From Flavobacterium soli DSM 19725 (GTDB taxonomy: Bacteria; Bacteroidota; Bacteroidia; Flavobacteriales; Flavobacteriaceae): a DNA stretch of 64,000 bases. This document shows positions 18,194-27,219 of this stretch, piece after piece. Under the pieces are notes generated by a model that was given only the letters and a program-made list of their open reading frames with translations, did no database searches and was not told the origin of the DNA. The DNA lies in contig NZ_AUGO01000009.1 in NCBI RefSeq assembly GCF_000422705.1, forward strand, positions 124,001 to 188,000. The letters run 5' to 3'. The position numbers and the translations under genes are program-made. The stretch's first letter is position 1. Every line of letters begins with the position of its first letter.

Positions 18194-19390
18194 TTATTTA
18201 TTTAAAGCAGCTTTCACTTGGTCAGCAGCTTCTTGGAATTGAACTGCTGATAAAATCGGCATTCCAGAATTGTCAATCATTTCTTTTGCAAGTTCAGCAT
18301 TTGTTCCTTGCAAACGAACGATGATTGGCACAGTAATACTGTCACCCATGTTTTTATAAGCATCAATAACACCTTGGGCAACACGGTCACAACGAACGAT
18401 TCCTCCAAAAATGTTAATCAAGATTGCTTTTACGTTTGGATCTTTCAAGATGATTCTGAAAGCCAATTCCACACGTTTAGCATCTGCAGTTCCTCCAACG
18501 TCCAAGAAGTTAGCTGGCTCGAAACCTGCATACTTAATCAAGTCCATTGTTGCCATTGCAAGACCGGCACCGTTTACCATACAACCTACAGTTCCATCAA
18601 GATCTACATAGTTCAAACCTGCCGCTTTCGCTTCTACTTCGATTGCGTTTTCTTCACGAATGTCTCTGTATTCAGCTAATTTTGGGTGTCTGTATAAAGC
18701 GTTGTCATCTAAATTTACTTTAGCATCAACCGCGATAATTTTGTTGTCAGAAGTTTTCAAAACTGGATTGATTTCAAACATAGAAGAATCAGAACCGATA
18801 TACGCTTTGTATAAAGCATCAACGAACTGAACCATTTCTTTGAAAGCATTTCCAGAAAGTCCTAAGTTAAAGGCAATTCTTCTTGCTTGAAAAGCTTGCA
18901 AACCAACGTTAGGATCAATTTCTTCAGTAAAAATCAAATGAGGTGTGTGCTCTGCAACTTCCTCGATATCCATTCCACCTTCAGTAGAATACATGATCAT
19001 GTTACGACCTTTTCCTCTATTCAATAAAACTGACATATAGAATTCAGAAGTTTCACTTTCACCTGGATAGTAAACATCTTCAGCAACTAAAACCTTGTGT
19101 ACTTTTTTACCTTCGGCAGAAGTTTGAGGCGTGATCAACTGCATCCCGATGATTTGTTCTGCTAATTCCTCAACTTGTTGCAAGTTTTTGGCAAGCTTCA
19201 CACCACCACCTTTTCCTCTTCCACCTGCGTGAACTTGAGCTTTGATAACATGCCATCCCGTTCCGGTTTCAGCAGTCAATTGTTTTGCAGCAGCAACCGC
19301 TTCTTGTGGGTTGTTTGCAACATAACCACGTTGAACTTTTACACCATAACTGGCTAATATTTCTTTTCCTTGGTATTCGTGTATATCCAT
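18194..19390 (-). CDS. sucC: Succinate-CoA ligase (ADP-forming) subunit beta
   Basis: Beta subunit of the TCA-cycle enzyme that makes ATP from succinyl-CoA. The 398-residue protein starts with MDIHEYQGKEILASYG, the family N-terminus; the extra in-frame residues upstream to 19423 are dismissed. ATP-grasp motifs: AQVHAGGRGKGGGVKL near residue 50 and EINPVLKT with DAKVNLDDNA near 210. The C-terminal domain carries GGTADAKRV and NIFGGIVRCD. The alpha subunit gene is not adjacent, as is common in Bacteroidota. Confidence 0.97.
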   Translation of the reverse strand: MDIHEYQGKEILASYGVKVQRGYVANNPQEAVAAAKQLTAETGTGWHVIKAQVHAGGRGKGGGVKLAKNLQQVEELAEQIIGMQLITPQTSAEGKKVHKVLVAEDVYYPGESETSEFYMSVLLNRGKGRNMIMYSTEGGMDIEEVAEHTPHLIFTEEIDPNVGLQAFQARRIAFNLGLSGNAFKEMVQFVDALYKAYIGSDSSMFEINPVLKTSDNKIIAVDAKVNLDDNALYRHPKLAEYRDIREENAIEVEAKAAGLNYVDLDGTVGCMVNGAGLAMATMDLIKYAGFEPANFLDVGGTADAKRVELAFRIILKDPNVKAILINIFGGIVRCDRVAQGVIDAYKNMGDSITVPIIVRLQGTNAELAKEMIDNSGMPILSAVQFQEAADQVKAALNK

Positions 19391-19420
19391 AATGAAGTAT
19401 TTGACTTTTTTAAAGTGCCA

Positions 19421-19428
19421 CAAAAATA
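19421..19428 (-). promoter_or_regulatory. -7 promoter element for sucC
   Basis: On the minus strand TATTTTTG fits TAnnTTTG, 30 bp before the sucC ATG. Confidence 0.5.
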
Positions 19429-19470
19429 ACTAAAATCCTCTAATAGAAAAAAGAATTTGTGCTTTTTATT

Positions 19471-19549
19471 AGGAGCTATTTCCCGCTATCCGCTCTATCT
19501 TTTGCTCCTTAAAGAAAGGAGCAAAAGGATGCCGCTTCTATCGGGGCTA
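19471..19549 (-). repeat. Dispersed hairpin element, copy e
   Basis: Read on the minus strand it runs TAGCCCCGATAGAAGCGGCA, stem TTTTGCTCCTT/AAGGAGCAAAA, then GATAGCGGGAAATAGCTCCT. It is a canonical short copy of the element family, located upstream of sucC. Confidence 0.75.
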
Positions 19550-19622
19550 AACTCGTGCTAAATAGAAGCAACCTTTTTAATTATTATGCATCTAATTTTT
19601 AAGAACATAAAATTTAGACCAG

Positions 19623-20045
19623 ATGAAATACAAAATTCTAATCAGTTTTATTACACTACTTTTTATTTCTGGATGTTCTGACGATGATGTTAATACAGAA
19701 AAAAGTACCATAATCGGACTTTGGACATTAGTCAATACGACTGGTACAATTGCAGGTATCAACCATCAATTTGTAGAGAATGAAATTATCTGGACCTTCA
19801 ATACCAATAATACCGTTACCGTTGTCAATAATAGTACAGACGAGAATTTGCAATCGGGATTTCCTTCAGGAACCTATCCTTATACAATTGCTGATAATGA
19901 AAACATAGCCAGTTGCCCTCAAAATATTACCATTCAAACTGCAGAATTTGGCTGTCTTTCTTTTTATGGAAATGAAATGGACATCAACGAAAACATTGCT
20001 GATGGTATCAATTATCATTTTTATAAAATTATTGTACCAGACTAA
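19623..20045 (+). CDS. Hypothetical lipoprotein, lipocalin-like
   Basis: A 140-residue lipoprotein: signal MKYKILISFITLLFISGCSDD with the lipobox Cys near residue 18. The mature part opens with IIGLWTLVNTTG, typical of small lipocalin-like outer-membrane lipoproteins of Bacteroidota, then alternating strands with two cysteines (ASCPQN and FGCLSF). Function unknown. Confidence 0.75.
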   Translation: MKYKILISFITLLFISGCSDDDVNTEKSTIIGLWTLVNTTGTIAGINHQFVENEIIWTFNTNNTVTVVNNSTDENLQSGFPSGTYPYTIADNENIASCPQNITIQTAEFGCLSFYGNEMDINENIADGINYHFYKIIVPD

Positions 20046-20211
20046 AAGACCTAAATATTAATAGCATTCGAAACCGATTAACTTTCTACAACTAACTCAA
20101 ATTTCATCCAAAGTTAATTACTGTTTCTTTCAAACAACAATAAGTTATATATTTAACTTATTGTTGTTTTTTGTTAATCATGGTTCTGGTTTTTGGTTTC
20201 TGACTTAAACT

Positions 20212-21462
20212 GTGATAGATTTGCAAAAAATTAAGTCAATGAGCCCAAAAGAATTAGTTCAATTAGCAGAAGAATTCGGTAGTCCTCTGTATGTATATGA
20301 TGCCGAAAAAATTCAAAATCAATATATCCGTTTAACAGATGCTTTTGCAAAAGTAGAAAGCCTTCGCATCAATTATGCAGTAAAGGCATTGTCTAATATT
20401 GCCATTTTGCAGCTTTTAAAACAAATTGGTTCAGGATTAGATACCGTTTCTATTCAAGAAGTACAACTTGGATTGCATGCTGGTTTTACTCCAGATCGTA
20501 TTATTTATACACCAAATGGTGTATCATTTGAAGAGCTTGAGGCTGTAGCCGAATTAGGCGTTCAAATCAATATCGATAACTTATCTGTTTTAGAACATTT
20601 TGGTGCAAAACACCCCACTGTTCCAGTTTGTATCCGAATTAATCCGCATGTAATGGCGGGAGGAAACTCGAATATATCGGTGGGTCATATCGACAGTAAG
20701 TTTGGAATTTCGATCCACCAGATGCCACATATTTTAAGAATTGTGGAAAATACTGGAATGCACATCAATGGCTTACACATGCATACCGGTTCTGATATTC
20801 TAGATATTGGCGTGTTTCTTTATGCTGCAGAAATACTTTTTGATGCTGCAAAAAACTTCAAGGAGCTTGATTTCCTTGACTTTGGAAGCGGTTTTAAAGT
20901 ACCTTACAAAAAAGACGATATTGAAACGGATATCGAAGAACTTGGAAAAAAACTTTCCAAAAGATTCAATGCTTTTGCAAAAGAATATGGTCGCGAATTG
21001 ACACTTGCCTTCGAACCAGGAAAATTTTTGGTAAGCGAAGCTGGTTTTTTCTTGGCAAAAGTGAATGTAGTAAAACAAACTACCTCTACTGTTTTTGCTG
21101 GAATTGACAGTGGTTTTAACCACTTGATCCGACCAATGTTTTATGGGTCTCAGCACCACATTGAAAATGTTTCGAACCCGAAAGGAAAGGAACGTTTTTA
21201 TACCGTGGTTGGTTATATATGTGAAACCGACACTTTTGCTAATAATAGAAAAATTGCCGAGATTAAAGAAGGCGACATCTTGGCCTTTAGAAATGCTGGA
21301 GCTTATTGCTTTTCGATGGCATCCAACTATAATTCCCGATTGAAACCTGCCGAAGTATTGTGGATAAACGGCAAAGGTGTTTTGATTAGACAACGTGAAA
21401 CATTTGATGACATACTTAAAAACCAAATACCATTTGAAATTCCGGTTGCTTTAGAAGTATAG
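20212..21462 (+). CDS. lysA: Diaminopimelate decarboxylase
   Basis: Last step of lysine synthesis: decarboxylates meso-diaminopimelate with PLP. The 416-residue protein shows the PLP lysine in NYAVKALSN near residue 60, LHMHTGSD, the glycine-rich phosphate loop DFGSGFKVPY near 223, EPGKFLV, and the catalytic Cys in GYICETDTF near 340. GTG 20212 gives MIDLQKIKSM; ATG 20239 (MSPKELVQLAEEFG) is an equally plausible start. A terminator follows at 21531. Confidence 0.93.
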   Translation: MIDLQKIKSMSPKELVQLAEEFGSPLYVYDAEKIQNQYIRLTDAFAKVESLRINYAVKALSNIAILQLLKQIGSGLDTVSIQEVQLGLHAGFTPDRIIYTPNGVSFEELEAVAELGVQINIDNLSVLEHFGAKHPTVPVCIRINPHVMAGGNSNISVGHIDSKFGISIHQMPHILRIVENTGMHINGLHMHTGSDILDIGVFLYAAEILFDAAKNFKELDFLDFGSGFKVPYKKDDIETDIEELGKKLSKRFNAFAKEYGRELTLAFEPGKFLVSEAGFFLAKVNVVKQTTSTVFAGIDSGFNHLIRPMFYGSQHHIENVSNPKGKERFYTVVGYICETDTFANNRKIAEIKEGDILAFRNAGAYCFSMASNYNSRLKPAEVLWINGKGVLIRQRETFDDILKNQIPFEIPVALEV

Positions 21463-21530
21463 TTTTGGGCACTTCTTTACAACCGAAATTTTAGATTGTT
21501 TATAGACAGGCTTAGGAATCTGTCGGACTA

Positions 21531-21561
21531 AATCCAATAATTAATTTTATTGGATTTTTTT
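21531..21561 (+). terminator. Rho-independent terminator after lysA
   Basis: AATCCAATAA pairs with TTATTGGATT around TTAATT, followed by a T-run. Confidence 0.85.
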
Positions 21562-21701
21562 ATGGCTTGAAATCACAGGCACAATTCTAACAAGTTATCA
21601 TTAATTACTTCAATTTAAATCATGAAACTTTGAAAATGTAGCTGGAAGGCCTTACAATGAAAATTATTTGGCCTAAAATGATCTAGGATGTAGTAAAGTT
21701 T

Positions 21702-21868
21702 ATTCTGAATGTATAAAATATTGTTTGGAATGTATAAAGAACTGTTTAGAATATAAAATTAATTGTTTTGAATGTAGAATATTGTATTTATAATATACTA
21801 ACTACTGTTTGGAATGTATAAATAACTGTTTAGAATGTATAAAATAGTGTTTTGGATGTATAAGATAT
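21702..21868. repeat. AT-rich tandem repeat of about 21 bp
   Basis: About eight degenerate units on the pattern AYTGTTTRGAATGTATAAA, for example ATTGTTTGGAATGTATAAAG at 21721 and ACTGTTTGGAATGTATAAAT near 21805. The 21-bp spacing equals two helical turns, which would phase A/T tracts and could bend the DNA. It has no open frame in the forward direction. Together with the hairpin element that follows it fills the 696-bp gap between lysA and the phosphatase gene. Confidence 0.75.
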
Positions 21869-21946
21869 AGACACTCGAAAGTTTTTGAAGATTTTGCATA
21901 GCAGACAATAATTGTAAAAGTTTCCACAGTGCTACTGGATTCCATC

Positions 21947-22085
21947 TAGCCCTGATGGTGTCCCGAAGCTTCGGGATTTGAGCTCTTGCAACTGCCGTAA
22001 GAGCTGTTGCAAAGCGAGTTGCACCAGCAGGAACATGTCCCGAAGCTTCGGGATGAAAATGCCCTACCGATTCGCTCCTCCTAAT
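21947..22085 (+). repeat. Dispersed hairpin element, copy b
   Basis: Begins TAGCCCTGATGGTG and ends GATTCGCTCCTCCTAAT. It contains two copies of TCCCGAAGCTTCGGGA (21961-21976 and 22038-22053) and, between them, a segment of about 41 bases identical to copy a at 57475, with TTGCAAC/GTTGCAA and CTCTT/AAGAG as alternative pairings. CCAGCAGGAA marks the right shoulder. Confidence 0.8.
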
Positions 22086-22131
22086 CAAGCTGAAATAACA
22101 TAAAAATAATATAGGTTGCCGGTTTGTTTTT

Positions 22132-22139
22132 TATCTTTG
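22132..22139 (+). promoter_or_regulatory. -7 promoter element for the alkaline phosphatase gene
   Basis: TATCTTTG fits TAnnTTTG, 19 bp before the ATG. Confidence 0.5.
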
Positions 22140-22158
22140 GAATCTTAAACAAATTGAA

Positions 22159-23577
22159 ATGGATAGAAGGAAGTTTTTTAGAAACGGATCGTTATTTACG
22201 CTTGGAACTGCGATTTTGAATCCGTTTGATTTGACGGCAAAAAATGGTGTTGTTGAAACGCTAGATAAGAACAAGAAAGCAAAAAATATCATCATTTTGG
22301 TGAGTGATGGGATGAGTACCGGGACGCTGAATATGGCAGATTTATACTTGAACCGCAAGACTGGAAAAGGTTCTAACTGGTTGCAATTATATAAAGATAA
22401 CAAGGTTTCGAGAGCTTTGATGGACACGGCTTCGGCGAGTTCTATCGTGACGGATTCGGCTGCTGCAAGTTCGTCTTGGGGTGGTGGCTTTAGGGTGAAC
22501 AATGGTTCTTTGAATGTTGGTCCGAATGGTGAAATGAACTTACCGATTTGGCAAAAGTTTAAAAAAACAGGTAAAATGGCGGGCTGTGTGACGACGGTTC
22601 CGATAACACATGCTACTCCTGCGGGATTTTGCGTGAGTACGAAAAGCCGTAACAGTCAGGATGATATTGCCGAAATGTACCTGGATTTGGGTTTTGATAT
22701 TATGATGGGTGGCGGTTTAAATTATTTTTCTCCTGAATTTAGAAAGGACAAAAAAGATATGTTTGCTGCTTTCAAGGCAAAAGGTTATCAGGTAGCGAGA
22801 AACCGCTCTGAAATGATGAATGCTTCGAACGACAAACCTGTTTTGGGTGTTTTTTATGAAGATGGGCTTCCTTATTCGATTGATCGAAATAATGATGCGA
22901 AATTACAGGAAACGATTCCTACTTTGGCTGAAATGACGCAGAAAGCCATCGACAGGATGAAAAGCCATAAGGATGGTTTTGTACTTCAGGTAGAAGGCGG
23001 AAAAGTAGACTGGGCAGCTCATGCGAATGACATTGGTGGTTTGATTTATGATCAAGTTGCCTTTGACGAGGCCGTGAAAGTGGCGATTGATTTTGCGGAA
23101 AAAGATAAAAATACACTCGTTATCATTACAACCGACCACGGTAATGCGAATCCTGGGGTTATTTATGGGAAATATGCCAATACAAATTTTGATTCTATCC
23201 AAAAATACAAGCATACGAACGAATGGCTTTTGAATGAAATTCACCCCACTTCTACCGTTGCTCAAGTGCGTGAAATTATTGAATTTGCAAATGGGGCTAC
23301 TGTAAATGAAGAAGATGCAAAAACAGTTTTGAGCTATTATGATGGTTTGCACAAGGAAGAAGGTGGCTTATATAACTACAAGAAACTACCTTTTAAGGCT
23401 TTCGCCGAAATGCAACAGAAAACCAATTCTGTGGGTTGGATTAGTATGGACCACTCGGCAGATTATGTAGAGTTGGCAATGTTTGGCCCAGGGAGTGAGC
23501 TTCTGAAGCCTTTTATTAAAAATACCGACTTGCATTATTTGATGCTTCAGGCTGCTGAAGTGGAAAATAAATTTTAA
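22159..23577 (+). CDS. Alkaline phosphatase (PhoA-type)
   Basis: A 472-residue phosphomonoesterase for periplasmic phosphate release. The N-terminus MDRRKFFRNGSLFTLGTAIL has twin arginines and a hydrophobic stretch, suggesting Tat export. Catalytic features: ILVSDGMSTGT (metal-binding Asp), the nucleophile Ser in IVTDSAAASSSW near residue 98, VEGGKVDWAAHAND, and the metal-binding Asp/His in TTDHGNANPG. No phosphate-regulation genes are adjacent. A terminator follows. Confidence 0.92.
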   Translation: MDRRKFFRNGSLFTLGTAILNPFDLTAKNGVVETLDKNKKAKNIIILVSDGMSTGTLNMADLYLNRKTGKGSNWLQLYKDNKVSRALMDTASASSIVTDSAAASSSWGGGFRVNNGSLNVGPNGEMNLPIWQKFKKTGKMAGCVTTVPITHATPAGFCVSTKSRNSQDDIAEMYLDLGFDIMMGGGLNYFSPEFRKDKKDMFAAFKAKGYQVARNRSEMMNASNDKPVLGVFYEDGLPYSIDRNNDAKLQETIPTLAEMTQKAIDRMKSHKDGFVLQVEGGKVDWAAHANDIGGLIYDQVAFDEAVKVAIDFAEKDKNTLVIITTDHGNANPGVIYGKYANTNFDSIQKYKHTNEWLLNEIHPTSTVAQVREIIEFANGATVNEEDAKTVLSYYDGLHKEEGGLYNYKKLPFKAFAEMQQKTNSVGWISMDHSADYVELAMFGPGSELLKPFIKNTDLHYLMLQAAEVENKF

Positions 23578-23598
23578 TGAATTTCGTTCCTAAAAAAT

Positions 23599-23630
23599 AG
23601 ACTGTCTCTAAAAGGGCAGTCTTTTTTTTT
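23599..23630 (+). terminator. Rho-independent terminator after alkaline phosphatase
   Basis: AGACTGTC pairs with GGCAGTCT (one G-U) around TCTAAAAG, followed by nine Ts. Confidence 0.85.
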
Positions 23631-23686
23631 ATTTAGCCTAAAATGATATATTTTTGAGTGCATAAATCCAAAACGATAATCGCTAG

Positions 23687-24355
23687 ATGACAATACTGCA
23701 TAAAAGAAAATATGAATTCTTACTGATTGCTTTACTGCTTCACCTTTTTATAGCGGTTTTGCTTTATGATCTTGATTTTTATGCCAATATTATATGGCCA
23801 GCAAACATGTTTATATTGGGAATATGCAGTATTGGGATATTTTCGGGCAAATCAACACTGCACCTGATTGTTAAGAATATACTTCTTGCCTTGGTGATAT
23901 TCCTGCCTATTTCGATTATTTTTTTTAAACCTACTGAACTGTTGATGCAAATCATCAATATCACCCATATTGCTTTCTATAGTTTTATATTTATTGAGGT
24001 TTTAAAATACTTGCTGAAACCCAGCTATATCAACTCGGATATCGTTTCGGCTTCGGCTTGTGGCTATTTGCTTTTGATTGAAATCGGAATATTTTCGATG
24101 CAAGCTATTTATTATGCTACACAAAACCCATTTAAGGGAATTGACACCACATCTTTTACAACAATCTATCTAGATATAGTTTATTTTTGTAGCATAACAG
24201 TAACAAGTATAGGCTTTGGCGATATTACACCGGCAAATCATTTTGCCAAATTAGCAACCTCCATTTTAGGTATTGCAGGACAGTTTTATTCCGTGGTTTT
24301 AGTCGGGATTATGATTAGCAAATACACATCGAACGTACCCTCAAAAAAAGAATAA
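23687..24355 (+). CDS. Two-pore-helix type potassium channel (Ion_trans_2)
   Basis: A 222-residue membrane protein with about six hydrophobic segments. The last pair flanks a pore loop with the selectivity filter TVTSIGFGDITPANHF near residue 185; TxGFGD is a K+ filter variant of TxGYGD. No C-terminal RCK domain follows, so gating is not visible. It is first in a tight operon: the bestrophin gene starts 2 bp after its stop. Confidence 0.88.
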   Translation: MTILHKRKYEFLLIALLLHLFIAVLLYDLDFYANIIWPANMFILGICSIGIFSGKSTLHLIVKNILLALVIFLPISIIFFKPTELLMQIINITHIAFYSFIFIEVLKYLLKPSYINSDIVSASACGYLLLIEIGIFSMQAIYYATQNPFKGIDTTSFTTIYLDIVYFCSITVTSIGFGDITPANHFAKLATSILGIAGQFYSVVLVGIMISKYTSNVPSKKE

Positions 24356-24357
24356 TC

Positions 24358-25344
24358 ATGCATTCAGGAAGAAAATATAGTTTAAAGGAGTTCATTTTAT
24401 GGACACGTGATGATATTTATAAATTGATTACAATTGCTACAATTCCAACAATTCTTTACCAAGTTTTCGATTTGAAGTTTATAGCAATCCCTTGGTTTCC
24501 AATTGCATTGATAGGGACTGCAGCTGCTTTTATTGTGGGTTTCAAAAACACGCAAACCTACAACAGGCTTTGGGAAGCTCGACAAATTTGGGGCGGAATT
24601 GTAAACACCAGTAGATCTCTCGGATTGATGGTTAGGGATTTTATTGATGATGATCAAAAAGCAACACAAGAAATAATGTACCGTCATTTTGCCTGGTTAA
24701 CAGCTTTGCGTTTTCAATTAAGAGAGCCGAGATCGTGGGAAAACATGGAAAAAAGCTACAATAAAGAATACAGCAAGCATTATTTTACCGAAGAAAAAAC
24801 GGCAAAACTAGAAGAGGAATTGAAAAAATATGTATCGGAAGGAGAACGTGAATATATCCTTTCCAAAAAAAATAGGGCGACTCAACTATTGGCTTTGCAA
24901 TCAAAAAGATTAAAAGAATTACAGACCGAAAGCAAGATTGATCTTTTTAAATATTTACAAATTACCGATAAAATTTCGGAGCTGTATGAACATCAAGGAA
25001 AATGCGAACGTATCAAAAACTTTCCCTATCCTAGACAATTTGCCAGTATAAATTTATTTTTTGTATGGCTTTTTGTAATTTTAGTTCCGTTCGGAATGCT
25101 GAATGAATTTCAGAAACTCGGAGATTTGTATGTTTGGCTCACAATCCCTTTCAGTATTGTGGTTTCATGGGTTTTCACGAGTATGGAACGAGTTGGCGAA
25201 AGCACCGAAAATCCTTTTGAAGGAAGTGCAAACGATGTTCCCATAACAGCCATGAGCCGAACGATTGAAATTGACATGAGGGATATGCTTGACGAAACCG
25301 ATTTACCTCCTGCCCTTGCACCCGTAAATAAAATTTTAATGTAA
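24358..25344 (+). CDS. Bestrophin family anion channel
   Basis: A 328-residue protein of the bestrophin/UPF0187 family, which form pentameric anion channels in the inner membrane. Family features: the N-terminal hydrophobic pair around TIPTILYQVF, FIVGFKNTQTYNRLWEARQIWGGIVN, the HFAWLTALRFQLR segment, and the C-terminal WVFTSMERVGESTENPFEGSANDVPI. Bacterial relatives pass ions including halides; plant and algal relatives pass bicarbonate. Spacing of 2 bp upstream and 10 bp downstream puts it between a K+ channel and a carbonic anhydrase. Confidence 0.92.
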   Translation: MHSGRKYSLKEFILWTRDDIYKLITIATIPTILYQVFDLKFIAIPWFPIALIGTAAAFIVGFKNTQTYNRLWEARQIWGGIVNTSRSLGLMVRDFIDDDQKATQEIMYRHFAWLTALRFQLREPRSWENMEKSYNKEYSKHYFTEEKTAKLEEELKKYVSEGEREYILSKKNRATQLLALQSKRLKELQTESKIDLFKYLQITDKISELYEHQGKCERIKNFPYPRQFASINLFFVWLFVILVPFGMLNEFQKLGDLYVWLTIPFSIVVSWVFTSMERVGESTENPFEGSANDVPITAMSRTIEIDMRDMLDETDLPPALAPVNKILM

Positions 25345-25354
25345 ATAAAAAAAT

Positions 25355-25987
25355 ATGAAAATAGAAAAAGTTTTTGAAAACAATGAAAGTTGGATTGCCA
25401 ATAAACTAGCGGTAAATCCAGATTATTTTACAGACTTATCTAAAGGCCAAAGTCCTGAAATTCTTTATATTGGATGTTCGGACAGTCGTGTTACTGCCGA
25501 AGATTTGATGGGAGTTCAACCGGGCGAAGTTTTCGTTCATCGAAATATTGCCAATATGGTAATTAGTATTGATTTGAATGTGATGTCGGTTTTGAATTAT
25601 GCCGTAGAACATTTAAAAGTGAACCATGTTGTAGTATGTGGACATTATTTTTGTGGAGGTGTAAAAGCGGCTATGGAAGCCAAAGATTTGGGTATTTTGA
25701 ATCCTTGGCTACGAAATATTCGTGACGTTTATCGTTTGCACAAAAAAGAATTGAATGCAATTGAAGATGAAAATCAACGCTATAATCGTTTGGTAGAATT
25801 GAATGTTCAGGAACAATGCGTTAATTTAATCAAAACAGCTGCCGTTCAAAAAGCTTATAAAGACCGGAATCTAAAAGTACATGGATGGGTTTTTGATATC
25901 CATTATGGAAAACTGATCGACTTGAAAATTGATTTCGATCATGTGTTGAAAGACATTATGGAGATTTATAATTTGGGACACGAATAG
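25355..25987 (+). CDS. can: Beta-class carbonic anhydrase
   Basis: Interconverts CO2 and bicarbonate. The 210-residue protein has the zinc ligands of the beta class: Cys and the Asp-Arg dyad in CSDSR near residue 40, and His and Cys in VCGHYFCGG near residue 98. No signal peptide, so it is cytoplasmic. It lies 10 bp after the bestrophin gene, which suggests that the channel and the enzyme act together on bicarbonate or pH. Confidence 0.95.
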   Translation: MKIEKVFENNESWIANKLAVNPDYFTDLSKGQSPEILYIGCSDSRVTAEDLMGVQPGEVFVHRNIANMVISIDLNVMSVLNYAVEHLKVNHVVVCGHYFCGGVKAAMEAKDLGILNPWLRNIRDVYRLHKKELNAIEDENQRYNRLVELNVQEQCVNLIKTAAVQKAYKDRNLKVHGWVFDIHYGKLIDLKIDFDHVLKDIMEIYNLGHE

Positions 25988-25989
25988 TT

Positions 25990-26085
25990 TTAAGTTCACC
26001 AAGTTTTCACGAAGTTCACAAGGCTATTTAAGTTTTAGCTTTGTGAACTTTGTGCTTTTTAAACTTTGTGGGCTTCGTGTTTAAA
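25990..26085. repeat. Intergenic inverted repeat, CACGAAGTTCACAAAG family
   Basis: GTTCACCAAGTTTTCACGAA and AAGTTCACAAGGCT on the left can pair with AGCTTTGTGAACTTTGTG and AAACTTTGTGGGCTTCGTG on the right. It lies between convergent genes and may also terminate transcription. Similar words recur near 56165. Confidence 0.6.
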
Positions 26086-26088
26086 ATA

Positions 26089-27027
26089 TTAAAATGTAAC
26101 CATCATTTTCTTTGCCTCTTCAAACTCCGAAATCATATCATCAATAATATCCTTCACTGATTTTATTTCGTGAATCAGACCTGAAACCTGTCCGATTTCG
26201 AGTTCGCCTTCCACCAAATCACCTTCAAACATGCCGCGTTTCGCACGAGCTCTTCCTAATAATGTTTTCAAATCTTCAACAGAAGGTCCTTTTGCATATA
26301 AATCCTGAACGTCCTGATAAAATTTATTTTTGATTAATCGAACTGGAGCCAATTCTTTCAAAGTCACTTGGGTTCCACCCTCTTCCAAATCTACAATCGT
26401 CTGCTTGAAATTATCATGAGCCGAACTTTCAAATGATGCCGCAAAACGGCTTCCAACTTGAACACCATCAGCACCCAGAATCATTGTGGCTAACATTGCT
26501 TTTCCAGTTGCAATTCCGCCAGCTGCAATCAACGGAATTTGTATTTTTTCACGAACCATCGGAATCAATGTAAGCGTTGTAGATTCTTCCCTTCCGTTAT
26601 GTCCTCCAGCTTCAAAACCTTCGGCCACGACTGCATCTACACCTGCTTCTTGAGCTTTCAAGGCAAACTTTGAACTACTCACGACATGCACCACTGTAAT
26701 TCCTTTTTCCTTTAAAAAAGCCGTCCACGTTTTTGGATTTCCAGCCGAAGTGAAGACGATTTTCACGCCTTCTTCCACGATAATATTCATGATTTCTTCG
26801 ATATTCGGATACAGCATCGGAACGTTTACACCGAAAGGTTTATCGGTTGCTTTTTTGCACTTCTGAATGTGTTCTCTCAAAACATCAGGATACATCGAAC
26901 CCGCACCAATCAAGCCTAAACCGCCTGCATTACTAACAGCACTTGCTAATTTATAACCGCTGTTCCAAATCATTCCGCCTTGAATAATTGGATATTTTAT
27001 ATTAAATAATTGTGTGATTTTGTTCAT
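26089..27027 (-). CDS. NAD(P)H-dependent flavin oxidoreductase, nitronate monooxygenase-like
   Basis: A 312-residue TIM-barrel FMN protein: starts IKYPIIQGGMIW, with SNAGGLGLIGAGSM, the active-region GFEAGGHNGREES near residue 140, PLIAAGGIATGKAM, and GADGVQVGSRFAAS for FMN phosphate binding. Relatives oxidise nitronates or act as enoyl-reductase-like flavoenzymes; the substrate is not known. It stands alone with a hairpin element upstream. Confidence 0.85.
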   Translation of the reverse strand: MNKITQLFNIKYPIIQGGMIWNSGYKLASAVSNAGGLGLIGAGSMYPDVLREHIQKCKKATDKPFGVNVPMLYPNIEEIMNIIVEEGVKIVFTSAGNPKTWTAFLKEKGITVVHVVSSSKFALKAQEAGVDAVVAEGFEAGGHNGREESTTLTLIPMVREKIQIPLIAAGGIATGKAMLATMILGADGVQVGSRFAASFESSAHDNFKQTIVDLEEGGTQVTLKELAPVRLIKNKFYQDVQDLYAKGPSVEDLKTLLGRARAKRGMFEGDLVEGELEIGQVSGLIHEIKSVKDIIDDMISEFEEAKKMMVTF

Positions 27028-27047
27028 TTATACTATTGTTTATTTTT

Positions 27048-27171
27048 AGAGCGAATCGCTTGGGTTTTATCTTCAATCCATTTTCCCGCTTTTCCTTCCA
27101 AAACTTTTTTGTTCTTAAAGAAAGAACAAAAAAGGTTTTTCCCTTCCTCCCGAAGCTTCGGGACGGGGCTA
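27048..27171 (-). repeat. Dispersed hairpin element, copy f
   Basis: On the minus strand: TTTAGCCCCGTCCCGAAGC, a stem with TTTTTTGTTCTTT/AAGAACAAAAAA, then GGAAAAGCGGGAAAATGG and the end GCGATTCGCTCTAAAA. Contains TCCCGAAGCTTCGGGA at 27148-27163. Located between two minus-strand genes. Confidence 0.75.
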
Positions 27172-27219
27172 AATGGGATCGTCTTTTGTGTTTTTAAACT
27201 TTTTGCTAAAATAGAAATT

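Noticed and set aside
21798..22088. 96-codon minus-strand frame
   Set aside because: It runs through the hairpin element and the AT-rich tandem repeat; the product is repeat-derived.
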